A stretch of DNA of 11,497 bases from Acidobacteriota bacterium (GCA_029942065.1 JAPYTY010000043.1:1-11497), one strand, 5' to 3'. Positions 1 through 6,169 are shown, counted from the stretch's first letter. A program made the numbers and translations. Notes: generated by a model not told the origin, from the letters alone.

Positions 1-81
1 TTCCGATTCCCCCTCAAGAACAAGACCCAGGCCTTTTCTAAACCGATGCCTGGCGGCTGGAACAACCTCTGGAGTGATCAT
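1..81 (-). CDS. 5' end of an unidentified gene (cut by left edge)
   Basis: An open frame of 27 codons starts with ATG at 81-79 and runs without a stop to the window edge (MITPEVVPAARHRFRKGLG and onward). A purine-rich GAGG lies 8 nt before the ATG on the minus strand, an acceptable ribosome binding site. The piece is too short to assign to a family. It points the same way as the Cys-rich ORF at 181-408 and could be the next gene of that transcript. The support is only the start, the binding site and an open frame of 81 nt, so chance is not excluded. Confidence 0.35.
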   Translation of the reverse strand, partial: MITPEVVPAARHRFRKGLGLVLEGESE

Positions 82-180
82 AGCTTTTTCCTCTTTAGCC
101 GGGGTTCCAACACGGAAATTCCTGGTCTGGACAAAGCAAATTACGTGCCAACCAACAAACTCCCTATATCGTGGGGTTTT

Positions 181-408
181 TCAACCATCACACACAATCA
201 AGGTGTCTCCTGGCCCGCAAATTGTAAACTTAAGTTCACAATTTGAGCCACCTGGAAGGGTCCGGGTCGCCCCCTGGGGCAGCCGTTTCTGAAGGTTTCT
301 AACGAGGTCTTTGGAGCCGCAGATGGGGTCTTGGCAGTTAAAACAGGGGAGAAGGAATGGGGAGGAACCCTTTACGTGTCGTCGCATTTGGGGGAAAAGA
401 CTGGACAC
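181..408 (-). CDS. Possible small Cys-rich protein (75 aa), unknown function
   Basis: The ORF starts with GTG at 408-406, preceded by GGGAGG with a 5-nt spacer, a very good ribosome binding site. The 75-residue product has no clear signal peptide and six cysteines: CFNCQDPIC near residues 22-30 and three more in the last third, including ICGPGDTLIVC at the end. The spacing loosely recalls thioredoxin-like 2Fe-2S ferredoxins (Cys...Cys-Gly-Ser, then Cys...Cys-Gly-Pro), but the match is too vague to name a family. A near-perfect 28-bp palindrome (218-245) lies inside it, so either the palindrome is regulatory DNA and the ORF is chance, or both are real. Just past the stop another frame continues with VEKPHDIGSLLVGT, so a frameshifted remnant is also possible. 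Confidence 0.35.
   Translation of the reverse strand: MSSLFPQMRRHVKGSSPFLLPCFNCQDPICGSKDLVRNLQKRLPQGATRTLPGGSNCELKFTICGPGDTLIVCDG
218..245. repeat. 28-bp near-perfect palindrome
   Basis: The left arm CAAATTGTAAACTT (218-231) and right arm AAGTTCACAATTTG (232-245) are reverse complements at 13 of 14 positions with no spacer. The perfect dyad and AT-rich composition resemble an operator for a dimeric regulator more than an RNA hairpin. It lies within the putative Cys-rich ORF, about 137 nt upstream of the minus-strand start at 81. Confidence 0.5.
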
Positions 409-635
409 GGGTTCCTCCCATCTCTTTTAACAGCAATTTCTGTGCCTCTGACTGATCCGTCACCGGGCCGTTGAAGAATCGGAGCAGCAGGGGTTGGAGA
501 AGCCCCTGCTTCCCTTCTGCTGCACTCCCTTTATTGCGTTCCATTATTGGTCATTATTGATGATAATGATGGGAGTCGACATGGGGCGTAGGGTCTGGGG
601 ATTCAACATACGGGCTGGATAAAGGAGTCCTGACG
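409..635. other. Intergenic stretch with hairpins, no convincing gene
   Basis: A 68-codon minus-strand frame (338-544) overlaps the Cys-rich ORF but lacks a ribosome binding site and resembles nothing I know. Visible structures are GCAGGGG (487-493) pairing with CCCCTGC (503-509), GCAGCAG (484-490) pairing with CTGCTGC (517-523) as an overlapping alternative, and a perfect 7-bp stem TCATTAT (551-557) / ATAATGA (563-569) with a 5-nt loop. The first two share bases and exclude each other. No intrinsic terminator T-run follows any of them. Confidence 0.4.
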
Positions 636-899
636 ATGAGCACAAATCTTTTGGTTGACATTCTTGGCTGGATCGGCGCGGTAGCCCTTCTGGTCGCCTA
701 TGCGATGGTCTCACGAAAAAGGCTGGAGGGAGACTCCCCGCTCTATCAGGTACTGAACTTGATAGGCAGCGTCACCCTTATGATCAACGGCTTCTTCTAC
801 GGGGCTTACCCGTCCGGTTTCCTGAATGTAATCTGGGGATCGGTCGCTCTCTATACTCTCTGGGCAGTGAGGTCCAAGCCTTTGAATGGGTCTTCCTGA
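636..899 (+). CDS. Small membrane protein, CBU_0592-like family
   Basis: An 87-residue protein with ATG start and AAAGGAG placed 8 nt upstream. It has three hydrophobic stretches: about residues 7-25 (DILGWIGAVALLVAYAMVS), 37-55 (YQVLNLIGSVTLMINGFFY) and 60-80 (SGFLNVIWGSVALYTLWAV), so it is an inner-membrane protein. The YQ-LN-(I/L)G core, followed by GAYPS and NVIW, is the pattern I associate with the CBU_0592-like membrane domain, whose function is unknown. The length is normal for the family. It is convergent with the selenoprotein gene at 973-1590 and appears monocistronic. Family assignment is from memory of the motif; no catalytic residues are evident. Confidence 0.8.
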   Translation: MSTNLLVDILGWIGAVALLVAYAMVSRKRLEGDSPLYQVLNLIGSVTLMINGFFYGAYPSGFLNVIWGSVALYTLWAVRSKPLNGSS

Positions 900-972
900 A
901 CGAGTGGATCCGATGCCAGGGGGTGCTCAAGGATCAAGATGACAGCGCAGCCTTGTCACTCTCAACAAGATT

Positions 973-1590
973 CTATGCCTGCCCCTCGGCACTCAACTGC
1001 TCGAGGACCTGGTCGACCACCGGGGAATCGGTCCAATTGGCCTTGTAGATGATGTTGCCCTCTTTGTTCACGACATAGACCGCGTTGGGCATATTGCCGT
1101 AGCGAAGGTGAATCGTCTCGTCCAGCCCATCCAGAACAATGGGACTCCGGATCTCAAAGAGTTCTCTTAGCTCCTGGGCGTAGCTGACTCTGTCTTCGTA
1201 TTTTTTGTGGGGAAAGTACTTCTTGAATTTGCGTTCCTGCGGATGAGGCTCCCGCACATACATGTGCCAGACTTCGACATCATCATACTTTTGAGCGACT
1301 TTCTCGATAGCAGGCACCTGCCCGCGATAGGGCGCTCAGGTTATGGCCCCGAAAACCAGGACAACGTTCTTCTTGCCGATCCGGTCAGAAAGGCAAAAGC
1401 GCTCTCCGTTATCTCCCTTGAGATCGATCTCGGGGGCGCGTTCACCCAGCACCACCGCTTTTCCGAAGTTCTTGTAGCGCTTCAGAATTTGTGGACTGAT
1501 GCGTTTTTTGACCAGTTTGAAAAAATCGCAGTATTTAAAACTGGTCCAGGGATCCGGAGGCATCCAATAATAATCCGAACGAGGCTCCAT
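973..1590 (-). CDS. Deiodinase-like/redoxin selenoprotein with in-frame TGA (Sec85)
   Basis: Reading through one TGA (1338-1336) gives a 205-residue protein ending in TAG at 975-973. ATG at 1590 follows AAGGAG by 7 nt. Residues about 47-80 are a redoxin N-terminus (LGERAPEIDL, LSDRIGKKNVVLVFGAIT). The TGA sits where thioredoxin-fold enzymes carry the active-site Cys and where iodothyronine deiodinases carry Sec (FGSxTU in the family, FGAITU here). Downstream, APYRGQVPAIEKV, MYVREPHPQE (YIEEAHP in deiodinases), PIVLDGLDE and AVYVVNKEGNIIYKA continue the fold in the same frame with no other stop. I infer selenocysteine, supported by the SECIS-like hairpin at 1304-1327. The likely activity is thiol/peroxide or reductive dehalogenation-type redox chemistry in the cytoplasm (no signal peptide); the substrate is unknown. 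An ordinary annotation would split it into 84- and 114-residue fragments. The alternative is a recent nonsense mutation of a Cys or Trp codon. Confidence 0.85.
1304..1327 (-). promoter_or_regulatory. Candidate bacterial SECIS hairpin
   Basis: Immediately 3' of the TGA on the minus strand, the mRNA can form a 4-bp upper stem GCAG (1321-1318) / CUGC (1313-1310) closing a GUGC loop (1317-1314). A G-U pair and a small internal loop follow, then a 3-bp lower stem UCG (1327-1325) / CGA (1306-1304). The loop begins 18 nt after UGA and its first base is G, followed by U. This agrees with the general bacterial SECIS rule as I recall it: apical loop about 16-37 nt after UGA with a G among its first bases. 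Folding was done by eye. Confidence 0.65.
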
Positions 1591-1803
1591 AATGCCACTC
1601 CTTTTCTTGTCCGGCGAAAGCGCAGATGAATTTCTCCCCCCACTTTAACATAACGGAATCAAATCCTTGCTGTCGGAAAACCGACTTTCCATCCACCCTG
1701 GTCATTTAGTAGGGCGAGGCAAGCCGAAAACCATAGCCTCTCGTCACTGCGGCCAAGAATTTATGCATAGCAAGCGCTGCTATTTACTTGTACAATTCCT
1801 CTA

Positions 1804-1827
1804 GCCCGCATCATGCATAATTTGGGC
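1804..1827 (+). promoter_or_regulatory. Imperfect dyad upstream of the flavocytochrome gene
   Basis: This 24-bp element has arms that match at 9 of 12 positions (GCCCGCATCATG and CATAATTTGGGC). It ends 14 nt before the ATG at 1842, just before the AGGAGG ribosome binding site. Its right part, GCATAATTTGGGC, recurs with one change 49 nt upstream of the M20 gene (9422-9434). A 6-bp hairpin ATAGCA/TGCTAT lies at 1767-1783. Whether any of these is an operator or promoter core is unknown; I could not place a convincing -35/-10 pair. Confidence 0.25.
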
Positions 1828-1841
1828 CAGGAGGCGTTCCC

Positions 1842-3665
1842 ATGACACGTTATTTCCTTTCCCGGTTGGGGTTTACAATTTTCTTTATCCCTGTCCTGCT
1901 AGCAGTAGGCTGGGTTGGACATCCTTCTCGAGTCCTGGCTCAGCAAACGGAGACCGGGGGTTCCACCGCCGACATCGTGATCGTGGGATCGGGACTTTCG
2001 GGATTGTCCGCCGCCTGGGAAGCGGGTCGCACCGGGGCTCGAGTCCAGGTCATCGATATGTGGTCCATCTTTGGCGGGCACGGCGTTGCCGCCGGAGGAG
2101 TGCTCAACATGGTCGGAACTCCGGTACAGGCGGCCAAGGGCATCCAGGACAATCCGGAGCTGGCCTTCAACGACTTCATGAGGTGGGGAGAGGATCCCAA
2201 TCCGGAGTGGGTTCGCTACTATGTCGAAAACTCCAGCCGACTCATCCACGACTGGCTTGCAGGTATGGGCATCGAGTTCGGAGATGTCGGTCGAAACCCG
2301 GGCAACACGGTTCCCCGGGTCCATCGTACCCAGGGAGGAGGCCAGGCCCTGGTGACCGCCGTTTACCGCGAGTGCCTCAAATTTCCCAACATCGACTTTA
2401 CCTGGAATCACAAGGTCACCGGTCTGCTCAGGGAAGACAACCGTGTGGTGGGAGTGGAGGCGGAAAACCTGCGGAACGGAGAGAAATTCGAGGTTCGGGC
2501 CTCGGCCGTTATTCTCGCTACCGGCGGTTTTCAAAGTAATCTCGAGATGGTTCGAGAGTTCTGGTCCGAGGATATGAAGGTCCCCGAACGAATCCTGCTC
2601 AGCTCAGGGATCGAAGCCCTGGGTTCCGGGCTGGAACTGGCCCGGGAAGCAGGGGCCAGCCTGAATTACCTGGATCACCAGTGGAACTACTCCTCGGGTA
2701 TTCCCAATCCGGTTTACCCGGGAACCGATCGCGGTCTGTTTGCCCGAAGCTCGGCTGCCATCTGGGTCAATATGGAGGGGCGACGGTTCGTCAATGAATC
2801 CGAAAGCGTCAAGGTGACGACTCCGGCCGTTATCGACCAGACAACATCCAGCTACTGGGCTATCTTCGACGCTTCGGGCCTGGAGCAACTCGCCGTGAGG
2901 GGAACCACCGCCTGGGAGGACCCCAAACAGGTTCTCCTCGAAAAATATCCTCAGGTCCTACCCTCGGCGGGTTCCATACGGGAACTGGCTCAAATCATCG
3001 AACTCGCCCCTGACGCTTTGAAGGCAACGGTGGACCGCTACAACTCGATGGTCGCAATGGGCGAGGACGAAGACTTCGACCGCTTCAGTTCCACCTCCTC
3101 CCCGGCCAAGGACCTGATCCGCCAGGCCTACGATGCTCAAAAAATTGAGAAGCCTCCCTTCTATGCTCTTCACACCTTCGCGGTGACACGAAAAAGCATG
3201 GGCGGAGTGCTGATCGACCTGTCGGGCCGTGTGCTGGACGGCACGAAACAGCCCATCCCCGGACTTTACGCGGTCGGAGAGGTCACCGGGTTTGGACAAA
3301 TCAACGGTAAAGCCGGTCTGGAAGGCACCTTCCTGGGACCGGCCATCGTCACGGGCCGGGTCGGAGGCCGGGAAGCTTTGGCGGCATTGGGAGAAACCCC
3401 CACCAGAGAGGTTACCCAACCGCTTCCTCCCTCTGCACCTATCAACGTCTCTATCAACAATGATGTCTGCCTAAAGTGTCATCCCGTGGCCAGACTCATT
3501 GCCACCCAGCGCCCGGGCTATCTTCATTTTGAACGGGCTCATGGAATCGTTCTGGAACGCAACGACTCATGTATCCAGTGTCACGGCGAGTTCGATCCCG
3601 TGCCTAAGGGATCGCACCAATTTGATCGCCAGGCGCAGGTGGAAAACTGTGTCCGCTGCCATTGA
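1842..3665 (+). CDS. Exported FAD oxidoreductase with C-terminal trihaem c domain
   Basis: A 607-residue protein with AGGAGG before its ATG. Residues 1-33 are a signal peptide, with likely cleavage after VLA. Residues 44-54 (DIVIVGSGLSG) are the dinucleotide-binding Rossmann motif, and GHGVAAGG and ATGGFQSN are typical of the FAD_binding_2 / fumarate reductase flavoprotein family. GLYAVGEVTGFGQINGKAG near residues 475-495 is the C-terminal FAD contact. The tail has three CxxCH haem-c motifs at 543-547, 577-581 and 603-607, the last being the final five residues; His562, 567 and 592 could be distal ligands. In Shewanella-type flavocytochromes the haem domain precedes the flavin domain, so the order here is reversed. 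The family's HHTMGG segment reads TRKSMGG, losing the fumarate-binding histidines, so the substrate is probably not fumarate. The role is inferred to be periplasmic electron transfer. It is followed after 34 nt by the NTF2-like gene. Confidence 0.88.
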   Translation: MTRYFLSRLGFTIFFIPVLLAVGWVGHPSRVLAQQTETGGSTADIVIVGSGLSGLSAAWEAGRTGARVQVIDMWSIFGGHGVAAGGVLNMVGTPVQAAKGIQDNPELAFNDFMRWGEDPNPEWVRYYVENSSRLIHDWLAGMGIEFGDVGRNPGNTVPRVHRTQGGGQALVTAVYRECLKFPNIDFTWNHKVTGLLREDNRVVGVEAENLRNGEKFEVRASAVILATGGFQSNLEMVREFWSEDMKVPERILLSSGIEALGSGLELAREAGASLNYLDHQWNYSSGIPNPVYPGTDRGLFARSSAAIWVNMEGRRFVNESESVKVTTPAVIDQTTSSYWAIFDASGLEQLAVRGTTAWEDPKQVLLEKYPQVLPSAGSIRELAQIIELAPDALKATVDRYNSMVAMGEDEDFDRFSSTSSPAKDLIRQAYDAQKIEKPPFYALHTFAVTRKSMGGVLIDLSGRVLDGTKQPIPGLYAVGEVTGFGQINGKAGLEGTFLGPAIVTGRVGGREALAALGETPTREVTQPLPPSAPINVSINNDVCLKCHPVARLIATQRPGYLHFERAHGIVLERNDSCIQCHGEFDPVPKGSHQFDRQAQVENCVRCH

Positions 3666-3699
3666 CTAACCTTAGTCCCTGCATCAAGGAGATTTCCCA

Positions 3700-4206
3700 A
3701 TGAACAAGACCATTGCCATACTTTCGATTCTGGTGGGAGGATTCCTGTTCCCCACCATCGCTTTCGCAGACGACGTGGATGACGTGAAGGCAGAGTATCT
3801 GAGGCATATCGCCAACTCCAACAACGGGGAACTCGACAGTTTCGTCGACCAGCACCTTCCGGGTCACAGTGCTTTTGGTCCGACCGGCGCCATGCTCACT
3901 CGATGGGACTCCCTGGAAGAAGAGAAAAAAACGGCCCTGGCAAATGTGGAGGCTGCTCGCCAGCGTGGTTCCGGCAGATCCAGCGTGCGCTCCTTCCGCA
4001 ATGTCCAGGTGAAGCACATGGAGGTGAAGATCTATGGTCGACTCACCGCGGTGGTCACCGGCTATTTGACCGGAACCGACACCGCCCCCGACGGATCCAC
4101 CTACCAGAGCGCTCGGAGATTCACCGCGGTCTGGGTCAAACAAGGGGATCGGTGGAGAGAGGCTCACGATCACATGTCGATGCTGCGAGTCCCCATGCCG
4201 CGTTAA
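3700..4206 (+). CDS. Exported NTF2-like (SnoaL/DUF4440-type) protein
   Basis: A 168-residue protein with AAGGAG 8 nt before the ATG. Residues 1-23 (MNKTIAILSILVGGFLFPTIAFA) are a signal peptide with cleavage after AFA. The mature part has the layout of the NTF2-like/SnoaL fold: an N-terminal helix (DDVKAEYLRHIANSNNGELDSFVDQH), an open middle, then strands with VQVKHMEVKIYGRLTAVVTGYL and RRFTAVWVKQGDRWREAHDHMSML. The closing 'F..VW.K..D.WR..H.H.S' pattern is diagnostic of DUF4440-type members. Such proteins bind small ligands or act as accessory subunits; no catalytic residues can be assigned. Its position 34 nt after the flavocytochrome gene suggests co-transcription and a periplasmic partner role, perhaps substrate binding. 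The stop codon lies inside the long inverted repeat that follows. Confidence 0.82.
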   Translation: MNKTIAILSILVGGFLFPTIAFADDVDDVKAEYLRHIANSNNGELDSFVDQHLPGHSAFGPTGAMLTRWDSLEEEKKTALANVEAARQRGSGRSSVRSFRNVQVKHMEVKIYGRLTAVVTGYLTGTDTAPDGSTYQSARRFTAVWVKQGDRWREAHDHMSMLRVPMPR

Positions 4207-4306
4207 CCACCAAGACACAAAGATTTTTTCTCCCTACCTTGAGGTGTGAAGAGCAAGAAAACTTTGTGTCTTTGTGGTGAATATTTTTTGGGTCTTGGTG
4301 GTTAAC
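4202..4306. repeat. Long inverted repeat (CCACCAAGACACAAAG family)
   Basis: GTTAACCACCAAG (4202-4214) is perfectly complementary to CTTGGTGGTTAAC (4294-4306). Inside, GACACAAAG (4215-4223 area) can pair with CTTTGTGTC (4262-4270). The element begins at the last codons of the NTF2-like gene and includes its stop. T-rich runs in the interior (TTTTTTC after 4224, ATTTTTT near 4283) could give terminator activity. The motif resembles intergenic repeats I have seen in several phyla. No transposase or ORF is inside. Confidence 0.65.
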
Positions 4307-4384
4307 TTCACTGTCCAGATTGACCCACTCTCGGACCGCGCGTAAGATCCACTTCTTTCAGGGCACTTACAAAGGGAGAACACC

Positions 4385-5389
4385 ATCCTTCACAGTCGCC
4401 TCTTCAAAATTTGCGCCGGTCTCCTGGTAACCATCCTTTGCCTGGCCGGCGCCCTGTGGGGACTTGACCTGGAGGAAGTGTCTCAGAGCTTCGAGAAACT
4501 CAACCTGAGCACCTTGCCCGTCATGCTGCTTCTTGTTTTCCTCTTTTTCTGGTTAAAGGCAGTCCGCTGGCGCCTCCTGCTCGCTCCCCTGCGGGAATTC
4601 CGGACTCGGGAGGTCGTACCTCCGCTCCTGATCGGCTTCATGGGAAACAATATTCTTCCAGCCCACCTGGGCGAATTGATTCGGGTCTTTGTGTTAAGTC
4701 ATAAATTCGCTCTCTCCAAAACCGCCGTTCTTTCCAGTGTCATTCTGGAGCGCGTCCTGGACATGCTGGTCATTCTGGTCTTCGTCGGGGTAGGCCTTCT
4801 GGTCGTGGAGGACCTTCCTCCATGGGTCGAGACCGGAGCTCTTACCATGGCAGTGATGGCCCTCATCTTTTCCATACTCCTTGTAACTTACGTATTCCGG
4901 GCCCAGATGTTCATTCAGGCCTATCGCAAAATTTTCCGTTTCCTTCCCCCCAAACCTTCCCACAAGCTCGACGAGATCATGGAATCGGCAACTCAGGGTC
5001 TTGCCTCGATCAAGAGCGGCCGAACCGCTTTTTGGCTTATCTTGAATTCCTTTCTGCAATGGACATTGATGGGGGGGATGGTTTACATCTCCCTGACCAG
5101 TCTGGGGCTATGGTTGCATCCCATGGCATCGATTATCACCACAGGGGTTTCGGCCCTGGGTGCAGCGATACCCTCCACTCCGGGCTATTTCGGAGTCATT
5201 CAACTCTCCTTCTGGGTCACTTTGCAAATATTTGGGGTAGACCAAGCCGATGCCTTTGCCTCTTCCATCTACTATCAAATGAGCCAGTACATCCCCGTCA
5301 CACTGGTGGGACTTTACTACCTCAACCGGATGGGGCTCGGACTAAAGCAGATCCAGGAAACGGCAACCGAGGAACGGGAGGAGGGTTAG
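4385..5389 (+). CDS. Flippase-like membrane protein, LPG-synthase TM family; ATC start
   Basis: An integral membrane protein of the lysylphosphatidylglycerol synthase transmembrane (UPF0104/AglD-like) family, which is linked to lipid or polyprenyl-lipid handling. Hallmarks are FMGNNILPAHLGELIRVFVL, SVILERVLDML and, near the end, PSTPGYFGVIQL, with about eight hydrophobic segments. The first ordinary start is GTG at 4478, but this removes the first transmembrane helix that the family begins with. The frame is open from the stop at 4343 and codes HSRLFKICAGLLVTILCLAG followed by ALWGLDLEEV, a classic family N-terminus. No ATG, GTG or TTG lies in that stretch. ATC at 4385 sits 6 nt after GGGAG (4374-4378), so I propose it as the start (334 aa). 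GTG 4478 has GGAGG only 2 nt away, which is too close. The DUF4202 gene follows immediately. Family confidence is high; start confidence is moderate. Confidence 0.85.
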   Translation: MLHSRLFKICAGLLVTILCLAGALWGLDLEEVSQSFEKLNLSTLPVMLLLVFLFFWLKAVRWRLLLAPLREFRTREVVPPLLIGFMGNNILPAHLGELIRVFVLSHKFALSKTAVLSSVILERVLDMLVILVFVGVGLLVVEDLPPWVETGALTMAVMALIFSILLVTYVFRAQMFIQAYRKIFRFLPPKPSHKLDEIMESATQGLASIKSGRTAFWLILNSFLQWTLMGGMVYISLTSLGLWLHPMASIITTGVSALGAAIPSTPGYFGVIQLSFWVTLQIFGVDQADAFASSIYYQMSQYIPVTLVGLYYLNRMGLGLKQIQETATEEREEG

Positions 5390-5390
5390 A

Positions 5391-5993
5391 ATCGTCCCTG
5401 TTGACAACTCCCGCCTTGATCAGGCCATCAGGGCCTTCGATGTGATCCATCGAACGGATCCCAGACAGATCGTGGTCGACGGGGAGAAAATTCCCTGGTC
5501 GCTCCACTACCATGACCGATTGACTCACTGGGTGAGAACTCTGGCTCCCGATGCCTCCGAGGAGCTTTTGCTGGCGGCCCGCTGTCAGCATATTCGCCGC
5601 TGGACCATTCCCCGTGATCGGTACCCGATGAATAAACCCGGATACAAACTGTGGCGTAAAACCCTGGCGCAGTTTCACGGCGAAGAAGCCGGAAGGGTCC
5701 TTCAGGATATTGGGTACGAACAGCCAATCCTGGACCGTGTGTCGGAATTATTGCAGAAACTTCGGCTCAAACTGGATCCCGAGGTTCAGCTCTTCGAGGA
5801 TGCCATCTGTCTGGTCTTCCTGGAAAACGAGTTGTCCGAGTTTGCCCAGAAGCACGACCCGGAGAAATTGCTCACGATACTCCAGAAGACGTGGAAGAAA
5901 ATGTCCCCTCAGGGTCACCAGTCCGCACTCGAGTTGACCCGAGGACTGCCGGAGCAGGCCCAAGCGCTGGTGAAGGAAGCCGTTGGAGAATAA
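5391..5993 (+). CDS. DUF4202 family protein; probable ATC start
   Basis: A cytoplasmic protein of about 200 residues matching the DUF4202 family as I know it: VVDGEKIPWSLHYHDRLTHW, LLLAARCQHIRRWTIPRDRY, PGYKLWRKTLAQFHGEEAG, DPEVQLFEDAICLVFLE and LQKTWKKMSPQG. The His-rich QHIRRW and HDR motifs and the helical layout suggest a metal-binding HD-like fold, but no activity is established to my knowledge. The first standard start is GTG at 5442, which would drop DNSRLDQAIRAFDVIHRTDP, a segment that matches the usual family N-terminus. The frame is open upstream to the TAA at 5343 with no ATG, GTG or TTG. ATC at 5391 lies 5 nt after GGGAGGAGGG (5376-5385), which overlaps the end of the flippase-like gene. 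The genes are separated by one base, so they are translationally linked. Confidence 0.82.
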   Translation: MVPVDNSRLDQAIRAFDVIHRTDPRQIVVDGEKIPWSLHYHDRLTHWVRTLAPDASEELLLAARCQHIRRWTIPRDRYPMNKPGYKLWRKTLAQFHGEEAGRVLQDIGYEQPILDRVSELLQKLRLKLDPEVQLFEDAICLVFLENELSEFAQKHDPEKLLTILQKTWKKMSPQGHQSALELTRGLPEQAQALVKEAVGE

Positions 5994-5999
5994 CTAAGT

Positions 6000-6169
6000 G
6001 TAGGGGCGCACTGAGTGCGCCGATTCCGGAGAGCCGCTACAACGTCCTTGCTGTGGGCGCACTCAGTGCGCCCCTACATTACCAACCCCGTCTGGAGATG
6101 CTTCACTGTGGGAGGCGCCTCGGCCGCTACAACGACCTGGCCGTGGGCGCACGGTCGTGCGCCCCTACA
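6000..6169. repeat. Cluster of GC-rich palindromic repeats (REP-like)
   Basis: Three palindromes fill the space between convergent genes: GGCGCACTGAGTGCGCC (6005-6021), GGCGCACTCAGTGCGCC (6056-6072) and GGGCGCACGGTCGTGCGCCC (6145-6164). The first two are inverse copies: 6000-6021 is the exact reverse complement of 6056-6077. The second and third belong to a longer unit of 46-47 bp (6033-6078 and 6123-6169) that begins with GCCGCTACAACG and ends with GCCCCTACA. A further copy is at 11086-11123. They resemble REP/BIME elements mobilised by RAYT transposases; none is encoded here. The hairpins may also stop convergent transcripts. Confidence 0.85.

Noticed and set aside
46..292. Short plus-strand ORFs at the left edge
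   Set aside because: They have no ribosome binding site or recognisable product and overlap better-supported minus-strand frames.
1336..1338. TGA as a true stop or pseudogene mark
   Set aside because: The frame continues with conserved family motifs, the TGA falls exactly on the catalytic position, and a SECIS-like hairpin follows. A recent mutation is not formally excluded.
1207..1629. 140-codon plus-strand ORF opposite the selenoprotein
   Set aside because: It overlaps the deiodinase-like gene antisense, has no ribosome binding site and no recognisable motif, whereas the minus strand shows a full conserved fold.
4478..4480. GTG as start of the flippase-like gene
   Set aside because: It would remove the first transmembrane helix typical of the family, and its only GGAGG is 2 nt away, too close to be used.
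6000..6169. CRISPR array
   Set aside because: The repeats are few, palindromic, in both orientations and unevenly spaced, with no cas genes nearby.
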